From Deltaproteobacteria bacterium (GTDB taxonomy: Bacteria; Myxococcota; Kuafuiibacteriia; Kuafuiibacteriales; Kuafuiibacteriaceae), in the NCBI GenBank assembly GCA_020632995.1, contig JACKEN010000008.1:124001-188000 (forward strand): a stretch of 64,000 nt of DNA, in the 5' to 3' direction. Both the position numbers and the translations under genes were made by a program. The notes beneath the pieces are model-generated. The model made no database searches. It had not been told where the DNA came from and worked only from the letters and a program-made list of their open reading frames with translations. Positions 49,037 through 57,562 of the stretch are shown here, in pieces (positions within the stretch are counted from its first letter, which is position 1; each line of letters opens with the position of its first letter).

Positions 49037-50992
49037 ATGAGCAAGCTGACTTGCGTGCGCCTCGCGGTGGCGGGGGTCGCGGTCTGCCTTTGCGCCCCTG
49101 CGCTCGCGCAGGTGGGCACGAGCAGCACCGCGCCGACCCAGAACCTGGCGGACCCGGTGGGGATCCCGGTGGCGGAGCCCTGGTACAAGAAGCTGCGGTA
49201 CGAGCTCCTCGTGCTGTCCACCGCGCGCTGGCAGCAGGACAACGGCGACCTCACCGAGGCGGGCCACAGCAAGTGGAACCCGTCGGGCGAGAACTTCGGC
49301 GACCTCGTCACCACCATCGGTGGCTCGGTGGGCTACGAGCGCTTCCTCTTCGCGGCGCGCTTCGACACCGCGTTCTACTTCCACAAGCCGGTGGCGGCGG
49401 AGAGCGCCAGCCCCCTGATCCAGCTGGATCTGCAGGACCGCTACGTGAACCAGGTGCGGCCGGAGTACATCGCGTTCAGCTACAACGGCCCGGACGCCTC
49501 CGTCGTGCTGGGCGACTACTACATGACCCTGGGCCGCGGGATGGTGCTCTCGGTGCGCAAGGTGGGTGACGTCGGGGTCGACAACAAGCTCACCGGCGCC
49601 CGGGTCACCAACCGCGTGAAGCTCCCGGTGGGCGACCTCAGCCTCACCGAGTTCGCGGGGTGGTCGAACATCAAGAACTACGAGACGGGCACCGGCTACT
49701 ACTACCCGGAGCGGCCGAGCGACGCGGCGGATCCCGACAAGCGCTTCTATGATGCCTTGGACTTCGTCACCGGCGGTCGGGCCGAGTACAGCCTCGGCAA
49801 GTACATGAAGGTCGGCGCGCACGCCGCCCAGATCGCCTCGCCCGAGGACGAGCTGGGGGAGCGGGCCACGGTGCGGGGCTACGGCGCCAACGTGGAGCTG
49901 CCGCGGCCGGTGAAGTGGGCCTCGCTCTACGTCGAGGCGGCGCGCCTCACCCGGGACGACAGCCGCCTCGAGACCCCGAAGAACCGCCAGGTCGGCCAGG
50001 CCCTCACCGACGTGAACGAGGAGGGCTGGGGCCTGTACTCCAACGCCAACCTCTACTTCGGGCCCGCCACCGTCCTCATCGAAGGCAAGTACTACGACAA
50101 CATGTTCAACGTGTTCCCGCGGGGCATCCGGCAGCCGCGGCGCCAGGTGCTGAACCGCCTGGTCGAGCCCCCGACCGCGGAGCGCCCGCTGACCCTGCTG
50201 CTCGCGAACAACACCGTGTACGGCGGCCGGATGCGGGTGGACTATCGGGTGGCGCCGGGGTGGGTGCCCTACCTCGCGGGTGGCCTGTACCGCGACAACT
50301 CGTTCGGGCGGCAGTCCGACGGCACCGCGATCGACACCGTGCCGCCCACCAACATCAGCGCGATCTACGGCGGGGCGCGGGTGACGCAGAAGTGGGCCGA
50401 GATCAGCGTCGAGGGCGGGTACCGCACTCAACGCAACCACTACTCCGCGGAGCGCAAGCAGGCCTCCGATCCCGACGAGGCCCAGCGGGCCAAGGATCTC
50501 GACGGCTCCACCTTCCGCGACGACATGCACGTGATGCTCGACTACCGGATGCCGGTCTGGGGCCCGCTCTCCGTCGAGGTGGCGCTCAACTACCTGCTCG
50601 CGCGGCAGGAGAACGCCACCGTGGACTGCCGAGACGTCCCCGCCGTCGCGGAAACCGACGAGGAGGAGCGGGAGGTCGACGCCTGCAATACGCGGGGGGC
50701 CGACCAGGTGTTCGTCTCGCTCCCCGACCAGTGGCACGAAGGCCGCCTTGCACTCTCGGTGATCTCGTCCCAGGGCTTCTCGATCACCGGGGCCTACGAG
50801 TTCTATACGCGCCAGCCCACCGTCTACAAGCAGCACTACTTCTCGATCGGCGGGCAGTGGAAGTTCATGGACGGCAGCATCGTGCGCGCGTTGTACGGTG
50901 GTGAGCGCGCGGGCCTGAAGTGCTCGGGCGGGGTGTGTCGCTTCTTCCCCGGCTTCGAGGGCGGCCGGATCGAGCTGGAGATGCGCCTGTAG
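49037..50992 (+). CDS. Predicted outer-membrane beta-barrel protein (DUF6029-like)
   Basis: 651 residues; signal peptide ending in APALAQ. The rest alternates aromatic and charged residues in beta strands (YERFLFAARFDTAFYFHKPV, QVRPEYIAFSYNGPDAS, FGPATVLIEGKYYDNMFNVF) and ends in a C-terminal strand (GRIELEMRL), as in outer-membrane porins. It resembles the DUF6029 family, whose function is unknown to me. It is followed after 25 bp by a multi-heme DHOR-type protein and a penta-heme cytochrome, so it could form a pore for an electron or metal conduit. That role is inferred from context alone. Confidence 0.75.
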   Translation: MSKLTCVRLAVAGVAVCLCAPALAQVGTSSTAPTQNLADPVGIPVAEPWYKKLRYELLVLSTARWQQDNGDLTEAGHSKWNPSGENFGDLVTTIGGSVGYERFLFAARFDTAFYFHKPVAAESASPLIQLDLQDRYVNQVRPEYIAFSYNGPDASVVLGDYYMTLGRGMVLSVRKVGDVGVDNKLTGARVTNRVKLPVGDLSLTEFAGWSNIKNYETGTGYYYPERPSDAADPDKRFYDALDFVTGGRAEYSLGKYMKVGAHAAQIASPEDELGERATVRGYGANVELPRPVKWASLYVEAARLTRDDSRLETPKNRQVGQALTDVNEEGWGLYSNANLYFGPATVLIEGKYYDNMFNVFPRGIRQPRRQVLNRLVEPPTAERPLTLLLANNTVYGGRMRVDYRVAPGWVPYLAGGLYRDNSFGRQSDGTAIDTVPPTNISAIYGGARVTQKWAEISVEGGYRTQRNHYSAERKQASDPDEAQRAKDLDGSTFRDDMHVMLDYRMPVWGPLSVEVALNYLLARQENATVDCRDVPAVAETDEEEREVDACNTRGADQVFVSLPDQWHEGRLALSVISSQGFSITGAYEFYTRQPTVYKQHYFSIGGQWKFMDGSIVRALYGGERAGLKCSGGVCRFFPGFEGGRIELEMRL

Positions 50993-51017
50993 CGCCACTC
51001 TGGTAGAGATCGGGGTC

Positions 51018-53348
51018 ATGCGCGCCCGGGGCCTCCTCGCTCTTCTGTTGGTCACGGGGTGCTCGGAGCGGGGGCCCGACGGCTACGGGAAGGTGGCGGA
51101 GGGCATCTTCGCGCCCCTGGGCGAGGTCCTCCCCAGCGCCACGCCGGAGCAGCGCGCCACCTTCCAGCGCGGCCTGGAGACCTCCCAGCGCCGCTTCAAG
51201 GTCTCCGAGGGCCTCGGGCCCGCCTTCAACGTGACCTTCTGCGGTGCCTGCCACGAGCGGCCGACGCCGGGTGGCAGCGCCGGCATGTACCGGACCTTCT
51301 CGATCTCGGGCTACCGCTTGGCCGACGGCGCTTTCGTGATGGGCGAGTCGGCTGGGGCGGCGGGCGGGGTGGTGCGCATCTACCACGCGGCGGGCGGCCA
51401 GGCCCGGCCCGCGGTGCCCGAGACCACCACCATCTTCGGCCAGCGGAACCCGATCCCGTTCTTCGGGGTGGGCCTGCTCGCCGAGCTGAGCAACGAGGAG
51501 ATCCTCTCCCGCGCCGATCCGGACGACGAGGACGGGGACGGGATCAGCGGGCGACCCAACTGGGAGCGGGGCTTCGTCGGTCGCTTCGGGCGGAAGTCCC
51601 AGACCGCGTCGATCGAGGGCTTCATCCGCGGGCCGCTCTTCAACCACCTGGGCCTGACCACCGACCCCCTGAGCGACGCCCAGCGGGCCGCGCTCCCGGT
51701 CGACAGCTCCTCGCGCGAGACGAGCCAGGGCGAGTTCGGCCTGTCGCAGGCCGCCTTGCGCACCGCCCAGGCCGCGGTGCTCGACGACCAGCTCCTCGAC
51801 GACGACGCCGCGCCGGACCCCGAGCTGAGCACCGACGACCTCTTCGACCTCGTGAGCTTCTCGATGCTCCTCGCGGTGCCGTCGCTCGAGCCGCTCACCC
51901 CCGAGGGCGAGGCGGGGCGGCAGGTGTTCGAGGACGCGGGCTGCGGGGGCTGCCACGCCCCCCGGCTCGAGGGCCCGCGCGGGCCGCTGCCGGTGTACTC
52001 GGACCTCTTGCTGCACGACATGGGCGACGCCCTCGCCGACGACATCGATCAGGGCGAGGCGAGCGGGCGCGAGTTCCGCACCCAGCCCCTGTGGGGGGTG
52101 AGCGCGGTGGGGCCGTATCTGCACGACGGGCGGGCCGAGACCATGCTGCAAGCCATCCTGCTCCACGGGGGCGAGGCCCAGGCGGCGCGGGACCGGGTGG
52201 CGGCGCGCCCCGGGGCCGAGCAGGCCCAGCTGGTGGCGTTCCTGATGTCCCTGGGGGGCCGGGACCAGTACAGCCCGGGCCTGGTGCCGATGGACGAGCC
52301 GGCGCCGGACTTCGGGGCCTGGGGCGGGCCGGTGCGGGCGATGTCGGGGCGAGAGGCCGCGCGCTTCGAGGCGGGGCGCCGGCTCTTCGATCGGGAGCGC
52401 GGACTCGCGAGCGGCCTGGGGGCACCGCGCTTCAACGGGGACTCGTGCCGGGCCTGCCACTTCGAGCCGGTGCTCGGCGGCGCGGGGCCGCTGGGGGTCA
52501 ACGTGATGCGCCACGGCATCGCGAACGCCGAGGGGCGCTTCGTCCCCCCCGCGGTGGGGACCATCCTGCACCGTGAGACCGCGCTCATCGGGCACGCCCC
52601 GGTGGCCCAGGCGGCGGCCAACGTGTTCGAGCCGCGCCAGACCCCGCACCTGTTCGGGCTGGGCCTCATCGACGCCCTGCCCGAGGCGGTGATCATGGCC
52701 AACGCAGATCCCGACGACGCGGTGAGCGCGGATGGGATCACCGGCCGCGTCTCGTACACCGACGACGGGCGGGTGGGGCGCTTCGGCTGGAAGGCCCAGG
52801 TGCCGTCCCTCGCCGAGTTCGTGCGCGACGCGTTCGGGGCGGAGCTCGGGATGACGGTGGCCTACCAACCTGGGCTCACCTTCGGGCGCCTGCACGACGA
52901 GGATGCGGTGGCCGACCCCGAGGTCCCGGTGGAGGAGGCGGAGCTGATGCGTGACTTCCTCGCAGCCCTCGGGCCCCCGCCGCGGGCGGAGGGAGATGTG
53001 CAGGCTGGCCTGCAGGTCTTCGAGGCCACCGGGTGCGCCGCGTGCCACATCCCGGCACTGGAAGGCCCGGGCGGCGCGGTGCCGCTGTTCTCGGACCTGC
53101 TCCTGCACGAGATCCTGCCGACCGACGCGTGGGGCGTGGAGGACACCTCGGCCAACATGCGCGAGTTCCGGACCGCGCCGCTGTGGGGCCTGAGGGAGAC
53201 CGCGCCCTACTGGCACACCGGCGAGGCCGAGACGGTGGAGGCCGCCATCCTGCTCCACGAGGGCGAGGGTCGGGCGGCGCAGGACGCCTTTCGGAGCCTG
53301 AGCACGGTCGAGAAGGAGGCGCTCCTCGCCTTCCTGGGGACGCTGTGA
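51018..53348 (+). CDS. Tetra-heme di-haem-oxidoreductase (DHOR)-type lipoprotein, duplicated
   Basis: 776 residues with lipobox LLVTGC (Cys15). Four CXXCH heme motifs are visible: CGACH, CGGCH, CRACH and CAACH. The two halves (~50-410 and ~445-776) repeat the same order (NGDSCRACHFEPVLGG against NVTFCGACHERPTPGG; EFRTQPLWGVSAVGPYLHDG against EFRTAPLWGLRETAPYWHTG), so the protein is a fused duplication of the DHOR (thiol/peroxidase-like di-heme) family. Most relatives carry one unit. It is likely an extracytoplasmic redox enzyme. It overlaps the next gene by one base and shares the operon with the beta-barrel and thioredoxins. Confidence 0.85.
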   Translation: MRARGLLALLLVTGCSERGPDGYGKVAEGIFAPLGEVLPSATPEQRATFQRGLETSQRRFKVSEGLGPAFNVTFCGACHERPTPGGSAGMYRTFSISGYRLADGAFVMGESAGAAGGVVRIYHAAGGQARPAVPETTTIFGQRNPIPFFGVGLLAELSNEEILSRADPDDEDGDGISGRPNWERGFVGRFGRKSQTASIEGFIRGPLFNHLGLTTDPLSDAQRAALPVDSSSRETSQGEFGLSQAALRTAQAAVLDDQLLDDDAAPDPELSTDDLFDLVSFSMLLAVPSLEPLTPEGEAGRQVFEDAGCGGCHAPRLEGPRGPLPVYSDLLLHDMGDALADDIDQGEASGREFRTQPLWGVSAVGPYLHDGRAETMLQAILLHGGEAQAARDRVAARPGAEQAQLVAFLMSLGGRDQYSPGLVPMDEPAPDFGAWGGPVRAMSGREAARFEAGRRLFDRERGLASGLGAPRFNGDSCRACHFEPVLGGAGPLGVNVMRHGIANAEGRFVPPAVGTILHRETALIGHAPVAQAAANVFEPRQTPHLFGLGLIDALPEAVIMANADPDDAVSADGITGRVSYTDDGRVGRFGWKAQVPSLAEFVRDAFGAELGMTVAYQPGLTFGRLHDEDAVADPEVPVEEAELMRDFLAALGPPPRAEGDVQAGLQVFEATGCAACHIPALEGPGGAVPLFSDLLLHEILPTDAWGVEDTSANMREFRTAPLWGLRETAPYWHTGEAETVEAAILLHEGEGRAAQDAFRSLSTVEKEALLAFLGTL

Positions 53349-54706
53349 TGGCGCGCTGGCAGGCAGGCTTGCTGTTCTTGGGGCTGCTCGGGGCGGGCTG
53401 CCCCGGGCCCGAGCCCGATCCGCCACCGCCAGCGCCGGTGGATCCGGTGCACGACGCCCTGTCGCGACCGGTGACCCCGACCCTGGACCCGGCCGCCTTC
53501 GCCGGCGCCGTGGCCTGCCAGACCTGCCACCCCCAGCACTACGCCGAGTGGCAGACCTCGCGGCACGCCTACGCGATGCGGGACGAGGTGTTCCGGCGCC
53601 TGGTGGCGATCCGGCAGGCCGACTACGCAGGCGCCCAGGACCAGTTCTGCACCCAGTGCCACAGCGCCATCTGCGCGCGGGGCGGGGCCTGCGTGGACGG
53701 CTTCTCCTTCGACGCGCTGCCGCCGGTGGCCCTGGAGGGGGTGACCTGCGAGGCCTGCCACCGGGTCTCGGGCCTCGAGCGGCGGTACAACAGCGGCCAC
53801 GTCCTGGATCCGGGCGGGCCCATGCGGGGCACGATCGAGGATCCGGCGACGAGCCCGTTTCACGCCACCGAGTACTCGCCGCTGCACGCCACGTCGGAGT
53901 TCTGCGCGGGCTGCCACGACGTGATCGAGCTGTCGGGCCTCAACCTCGAGCGCCCCTTCGCGGAGTGGTCCGAGTCCCCCGCCGCGGGCACCACCGAGAC
54001 CTGCCAGAGCTGCCACATGCCGACCCGGGAGGGGGTGGCGGCGGAGGGCGGGCCGCCCCGCACCGTGCACGAGCACCGCTTCATCGGGGTCGATCTGCCT
54101 CCCGACGAGGTGGCCGACGCGGCGGAGCGGGCGCTGCACGAGGCTCGGGTGCAGGCCCTGTTGACGTCCACCGCGACGTTGGCGGTCACGGTGCCGTCCG
54201 CGGTGCCGGCGGGCGCCCAGCTGGACCTCGTGCTCACGGTGAAGAACGAGAACCGCGCCCACAACTTCCCGACCGGCACCACCTTCGTGCGGCAGGCCTG
54301 GGTGGCGGTGACGGTGACCGACGCCGACGGGATGGTGGTGTACGAGACGGGCGGGCTCGACTCGCAGGGCGACCTGCGCGACGCCTTCAGCACCGTCGAG
54401 CCATACGGCGACGCGGACCTGCTGAAGCTCAGCTCGGGCCTGGTCGACGCGCGGGGCAACCCCACGGTGTTCCCGTGGCGGGCGGCCGAGCACGCCTCCC
54501 AGACCCTGCCCCCGCGCTACGCGCGGACCTTCACCTTGTTCGTGCCCACGAGCACCACGACGCAGGGGCCCCTGCAGGTCGAGGCGAAGGTGCGCTTTCG
54601 CACCTTCCCGCCGTTCCTCTTGCGGGTGCTGGGGATGGAGGAAGAAGCCGCCCGGCTACCGATCTACGACGTCGCGTCGGCCCGGGCGGTGGTGGCGGTG
54701 GAGTGA
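53348..54706 (+). CDS. Penta-heme c-type cytochrome lipoprotein
   Basis: 452 residues; the start overlaps the previous stop by one base (TGATG). Lipobox LLGAGC (Cys18) is followed by a Pro-rich linker. Five CXXCH motifs (CQTCH, CTQCH, CEACH, CAGCH, CQSCH) lie in the first ~220 residues, with His residues (PQHYAEWQTSRHAYAM) that can be axial ligands, in the manner of cytochrome c554/c-prime family proteins. A C-terminal beta-rich domain (~250-440, including NRAHNFPTGTTFVRQAWVAV) carries no heme and is a likely docking or binding module. The protein may receive electrons from the DHOR protein. It ends the five-gene operon. Confidence 0.85.
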   Translation: MARWQAGLLFLGLLGAGCPGPEPDPPPPAPVDPVHDALSRPVTPTLDPAAFAGAVACQTCHPQHYAEWQTSRHAYAMRDEVFRRLVAIRQADYAGAQDQFCTQCHSAICARGGACVDGFSFDALPPVALEGVTCEACHRVSGLERRYNSGHVLDPGGPMRGTIEDPATSPFHATEYSPLHATSEFCAGCHDVIELSGLNLERPFAEWSESPAAGTTETCQSCHMPTREGVAAEGGPPRTVHEHRFIGVDLPPDEVADAAERALHEARVQALLTSTATLAVTVPSAVPAGAQLDLVLTVKNENRAHNFPTGTTFVRQAWVAVTVTDADGMVVYETGGLDSQGDLRDAFSTVEPYGDADLLKLSSGLVDARGNPTVFPWRAAEHASQTLPPRYARTFTLFVPTSTTTQGPLQVEAKVRFRTFPPFLLRVLGMEEEAARLPIYDVASARAVVAVE

Positions 54707-54709
54707 GGG

Positions 54710-55690
54710 TCAGGCTCGGGTGAGGGAGGCGTAGACCGGCGCCCCGTCTCGCAAGACGGCTTGCCCCACGAGCGGGCCCTCCACGTCCACGATGGCGTGG
54801 CGGCCCAGGGCCTGGCGGCCCGGCGAGGCGAGCGGGATCCGACCGAGCCCGGCCAGCACCGCCTCGGCCCACGCGGTCCGGGCTTCGGTCAGCCGCACCA
54901 GCCGGGCGTGCACCTCGGCCAGGTCCTCCGCCCCATCGAGCTCGAGGCTCGGCCCCATCGGCGCGTCGGGCGCCTCGAGGGCCAGCGGCCCGTAGCAGTA
55001 CATCACCAGCGGCCGGTGGAGCTCGGCCCAGAACTCCGGATCCGGCGCCAACTCCAGGCCGATCACCTCACCCGCTCGCAGGAACACCGCGCCGGTCTGG
55101 CCGGGCAGGCGCTCCAGTTGGTGCGTCATGCGGAGCAGCTCCGGCTGACGCCGCTGCTTGAGCTCGTCGAGGTGCCCGCGCTCCTTGAGACCCATCCCCT
55201 TGTTGAAGCGCGCGATGTCGCTCCAGAGCTTGGAGTAGGACTTCTGGCCGCGCAGGCTGAAGGCCTGCTTGCGGAGCGCGTGCGGCAGCACGATGAAGCG
55301 CTCGTCCGTCTCCTTCATGTAGCCGCCCTGGGCGGCTTGGATGCAGCACGCGTCGTCGAAGCGCTGCTTCGAACGCCCCTCGAGCACCCAGGACCGGCAC
55401 ATCGCGTGGTTCTGGGCGCCCTTCTGCAGGTAGCCCATGTGCAGCGGCACGAGTGTGGGGCGCAGGTCGCGGTTCTCGAGGATCATCGAGCCGTAGCCGG
55501 TGACCTTCTCGAGCCTGAGGGCCGTCTCCGGCGGCGCGTACACACCCTCGGTGTGCGGCGCGCCGCCGAAGAGCGGGAGCATGCCGAGGCCGGGCACGAC
55601 CTGGGCCGGGCCCGGCCGCCGGTTGGCGACCAGCCCGCCCAGCGTGGCCACGTCGGGGGTGGTGCCCCGCTTCCAGATGTTCAGCTTCAT
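54710..55690 (-). CDS. ARPP-1 (DUF6569)-like protein, coupled to a VWA protein
   Basis: 326 residues from MKLNIWKRGTTPDVATLGGL; GGAGG lies 7 nt upstream and the ATG overlaps the VWA stop (ATGA), so translation is coupled. It resembles the ARPP-1 domain: LGMLPLFGGAPHTEGVYAPP, the ENRDLRPTLVPLHMGYLQKGAQN core, LPGQTGAVFLRAGEVIGLEL and a closing catalytic-looking segment. ARPP-1 was named for association with ADP-ribosylglycohydrolases and rhodanese-phosphatase proteins, and is linked to RNA-repair and conflict systems in published genomic surveys as I recall. Its biochemical activity is not established. Here the partner is a Ro60-like VWA protein. Confidence 0.65.
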   Translation of the reverse strand: MKLNIWKRGTTPDVATLGGLVANRRPGPAQVVPGLGMLPLFGGAPHTEGVYAPPETALRLEKVTGYGSMILENRDLRPTLVPLHMGYLQKGAQNHAMCRSWVLEGRSKQRFDDACCIQAAQGGYMKETDERFIVLPHALRKQAFSLRGQKSYSKLWSDIARFNKGMGLKERGHLDELKQRRQPELLRMTHQLERLPGQTGAVFLRAGEVIGLELAPDPEFWAELHRPLVMYCYGPLALEAPDAPMGPSLELDGAEDLAEVHARLVRLTEARTAWAEAVLAGLGRIPLASPGRQALGRHAIVDVEGPLVGQAVLRDGAPVYASLTRA

Positions 55691-57057
55691 GACATCACCT
55701 CCAACGTGGCGTGCAGGGCCTCGGGCCGCAGCTCCGCCAGCAGGCGCAGCCACAGCGCGTCGAAGCCGCGCTCGCCGGTCTCCAGCAGCACCGGGGTCGC
55801 CCCCAGCGTTCGCCGACCGTCGAGCTTCTCGCGCTCGGTGAAGGCCGGCATCACGTGCACCAGCGGCTTGGCGAGGCCGAGCCGGGCCAGGGCCTCCAGC
55901 ACGCCGGCCGCGTCGCCGGCGTGCTGGTTCTCGTAGCCGTCGGACAGGACCAGGATCCCGTCCGCCGAGGTCCGCGTCGCCTCCACCAGGGCGAGGGCGA
56001 GGTTGGTCGCGCCCTCCGCCTGCGGGAGGCCGACCTCGTGGGCGCGCCCGCCGACCCGGATCACGTCCACCGCCTCAGCGGTGCGACGCGCCAGCTCCAG
56101 CACCGCGCCGGCCACCGCCCCTGCGTGGTGGCGCCGGTGCCCGGTCCCCTCCATGGAGGCCGAGGCATCCAGCACCACCGCAAGGCGCAAGGGGAGGTGC
56201 GGGACCGCCTTGGCCTCGGCCTCGACCTCGTGCAGGGCCGCTTGCCAGGCCGCGCCGTCCGGCGCGGCCAGGAAGCGCTTCATCGCCGCTACGACCGGGC
56301 CGTCGACCGGCGCGTCCGGGCCCACCGCGCGCTTCAGCGCCTGGGACGCGGCGAGCCGCGGCACCAGGTACTTCGGCGCGCCACGGTGGTAGGTGGACGC
56401 GATGCCCTTGAGAGTGGCGTAGGGCAGCCCCTCGCCCGCCTTCAGGTCGTAGCGGGCCTGGAGGTAGGCGGCGAGCGGGCTCGCCTCCCGGTGCACCTCA
56501 TCCAGCCGCCCGAACACGAAGCGCAGGACATCCGTCACTATCTCGGGCGGCCCGTACCGGAGCAGGGCCTTGTGGACGTACCGCACCTGGTGTGGACGCA
56601 GCGCCTCGAGCGGCGTCGCGAGGAACGCGAGGCATGTGGCCACGCCTCGGCGACCGAGCGCGTGGGTGAGGAGGCGCCGCAGGGCCGCGCGCCGCCGCAC
56701 CGCCAGCCCCTCGAGCGAGGGCAGGCCCAGGAGATAGCTCCGGATGAGCCCGGCGGTCCGCTGGTTGTTCACCCGCCGCTCGACCAGGGTCTCGAGCCCA
56801 CGGATCACCACGTCCACCGGGATGGCGGGCAGGCGGGCCGCGATGAGGCGGTCCTCCCGCGCGAGGTCGCGCGGGCCGTCGGTGACCGCGAGGAGCCGCA
56901 GGACGACCTGCATCACGGTCTCGGCCGCCACCGCCCGAACCGTCAGCAGGCCGGCGTAGCCGGTGCGGTCATGGGCGAGGAGCGCGTCGTGCTCCGCGTC
57001 GGTGAGGGTGGGGCGGGGCGACAGGGCCCGCGCCAGGAGCTGGTTCATGGTGTTCAC
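55687..57057 (-). CDS. VWA-domain protein with Ro60-like organisation
   Basis: 456 residues, GTG start with GGAGG upstream (an ATG three codons on is possible). The N-terminal ~290 residues are all helical with repeated Arg/Leu-rich helices (AVRRRAALRRLLTHALGRRG, LETLVERRVNNQRTAGLIRS), compatible with a TROVE/HEAT-like RNA-binding ring. The C-terminal third is a VWA domain with a full MIDAS motif: VVLDASASMEGTG (DxSxS), a Thr in EGATNLALAL, and VLSDGYENQHAG (the Asp). Ro60 proteins have the same order and bind misfolded and Y RNAs. Primary sequence similarity to TROVE is not obvious by eye, so the family is inferred. A tRNA-like RNA region lies just upstream. Confidence 0.65.
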   Translation of the reverse strand: MNTMNQLLARALSPRPTLTDAEHDALLAHDRTGYAGLLTVRAVAAETVMQVVLRLLAVTDGPRDLAREDRLIAARLPAIPVDVVIRGLETLVERRVNNQRTAGLIRSYLLGLPSLEGLAVRRRAALRRLLTHALGRRGVATCLAFLATPLEALRPHQVRYVHKALLRYGPPEIVTDVLRFVFGRLDEVHREASPLAAYLQARYDLKAGEGLPYATLKGIASTYHRGAPKYLVPRLAASQALKRAVGPDAPVDGPVVAAMKRFLAAPDGAAWQAALHEVEAEAKAVPHLPLRLAVVLDASASMEGTGHRRHHAGAVAGAVLELARRTAEAVDVIRVGGRAHEVGLPQAEGATNLALALVEATRTSADGILVLSDGYENQHAGDAAGVLEALARLGLAKPLVHVMPAFTEREKLDGRRTLGATPVLLETGERGFDALWLRLLAELRPEALHATLEVMS

Positions 57058-57230
57058 GGGACCTCCAGAGTCGGCGTCATCGCCGAGGAGACCGAGACAG
57101 GGGGACAGCGGGTTACTTTTGCGATCTAGCTGACCGCTCCCGCTTTCGAGGCAGCGAAAGGAAGTCGCTGTCCAGTTCTCGGTCGCCTCGGCGAGGACGC
57201 CGACGACGTTTCATTTGCCCACGACAGTCT
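57058..57230. other. 173-bp gap before the VWA gene
   Basis: The leader of the VWA gene. It contains the ribosome binding site GGAGG close to the start, but no clear second hairpin with T-run and no ORF I would call. It may belong to a longer noncoding transcript that begins with the tRNA-like region. Confidence 0.4.
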
Positions 57231-57231
57231 G

Positions 57232-57400
57232 CGCCCGATGGCTGCGCGACGAGCGCAGGCAGTCGACCGTGTCGAAGGCTGGTTGCACGGTCCCGACGGG
57301 AGTCGAAGCCCGGACCACGTCCGACGCAGGGAGCCGGAGGTGACCGCGTCGAGTCGTGGCCTACGCCCGATGGCTGCGCGACGAGCGCCAGCCGAAGGCT
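57232..57400 (-). repeat. Tandem duplication with a tRNA-like D-arm, two copies
   Basis: A 25-bp block (minus strand GCGCTCGTCGCGCAGCCATC and five more bases) occurs at 57364-57388 and again at 57232-57256. Each copy is preceded by AGCCTTCG (57393-57400 and 57273-57280). In both the core can fold as a 4-bp stem (GCGC with GCGC or GCGT) with a 9-nt loop, like a tRNA D-arm, preceded by U8-like T. The copies differ by 12 bp in spacing. The first lies within the interrupted tRNA-like RNA, the second after its 3' end. Confidence 0.55.
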
Positions 57401-57477
57401 GGCGGCGGCGCACTGGCATTGAACCCGCGCTCTCCTCGGAGACAGCGAGGCGGCCACTCCACCTGGCCCACGGGACC
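57288..57477 (-). ncRNA. tRNA-like RNA (anticodon GUC) interrupted in the T-loop
   Basis: The 5' part (57477-57421) has GGTCCCG, U8, a D-arm GGCC-9 nt-GGCC, an anticodon arm CCTCG-CTGTCTC-CGAGG (anticodon GUC, U33 present), a 5-nt variable loop and GCGGGTTC. The 3' part (57304-57288) is GACTCCCGTCGGGACCG. Joined, these make a full cloverleaf: acceptor 7/7, D 4/4, anticodon 5/5, T-stem 5/5 (one G-U). Between them lie ~116 nt starting with a degraded copy of the T-loop 3' half (AATGCCAGT) and containing a D-arm-like repeat and an 11-bp stem (CCACG, CGACGC with GCGTCG, CGTGG). Position 37 is T, unusual for a tRNA. It could be a decayed tRNA or a tRNA-like Y RNA (YrlA type) for the nearby VWA protein. 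Confidence 0.45.
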
Positions 57478-57493
57478 TTGGATCTCAGGCGCC

Positions 57494-57536
57494 CGGAAAC
57501 GAAAGAGGCCGGGCACCCTCTCGGGTCCCGGCCTCT
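57494..57536 (-). terminator. Rho-independent terminator after a 17-codon ORF
   Basis: A perfect 10-bp stem (AGAGGCCGGG paired with CCCGGCCTCT), extended by four of five further pairs, surrounds a short loop and is followed on the minus strand by TTTCGTTTCC. It lies 27 bp after the stop of the small ORF. Read on the plus strand it has no T-tail, so it acts on minus-strand transcripts. Confidence 0.7.
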
Positions 57537-57562
57537 CGGTGGCGTGCGTGGATGCAACGCGC

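Noticed and set aside
53033..54723. Alternative long plus-strand frames over the cytochrome genes
   Set aside because: They lack CXXCH motifs and overlap the true frames, which carry signal peptides and nine heme motifs.
57411..57477. A complete functional tRNA ending at 57404
   Set aside because: The local 3' sequence (GCGCCGC) does not pair with GGTCCCG and the T-stem has a mismatch. The matching 3' half lies 116 nt further on.
57232..57480. A CRISPR-like repeat
   Set aside because: Only two unequal copies with different spacing are present, and the repeat folds as a D-arm. There is no array or cas gene.
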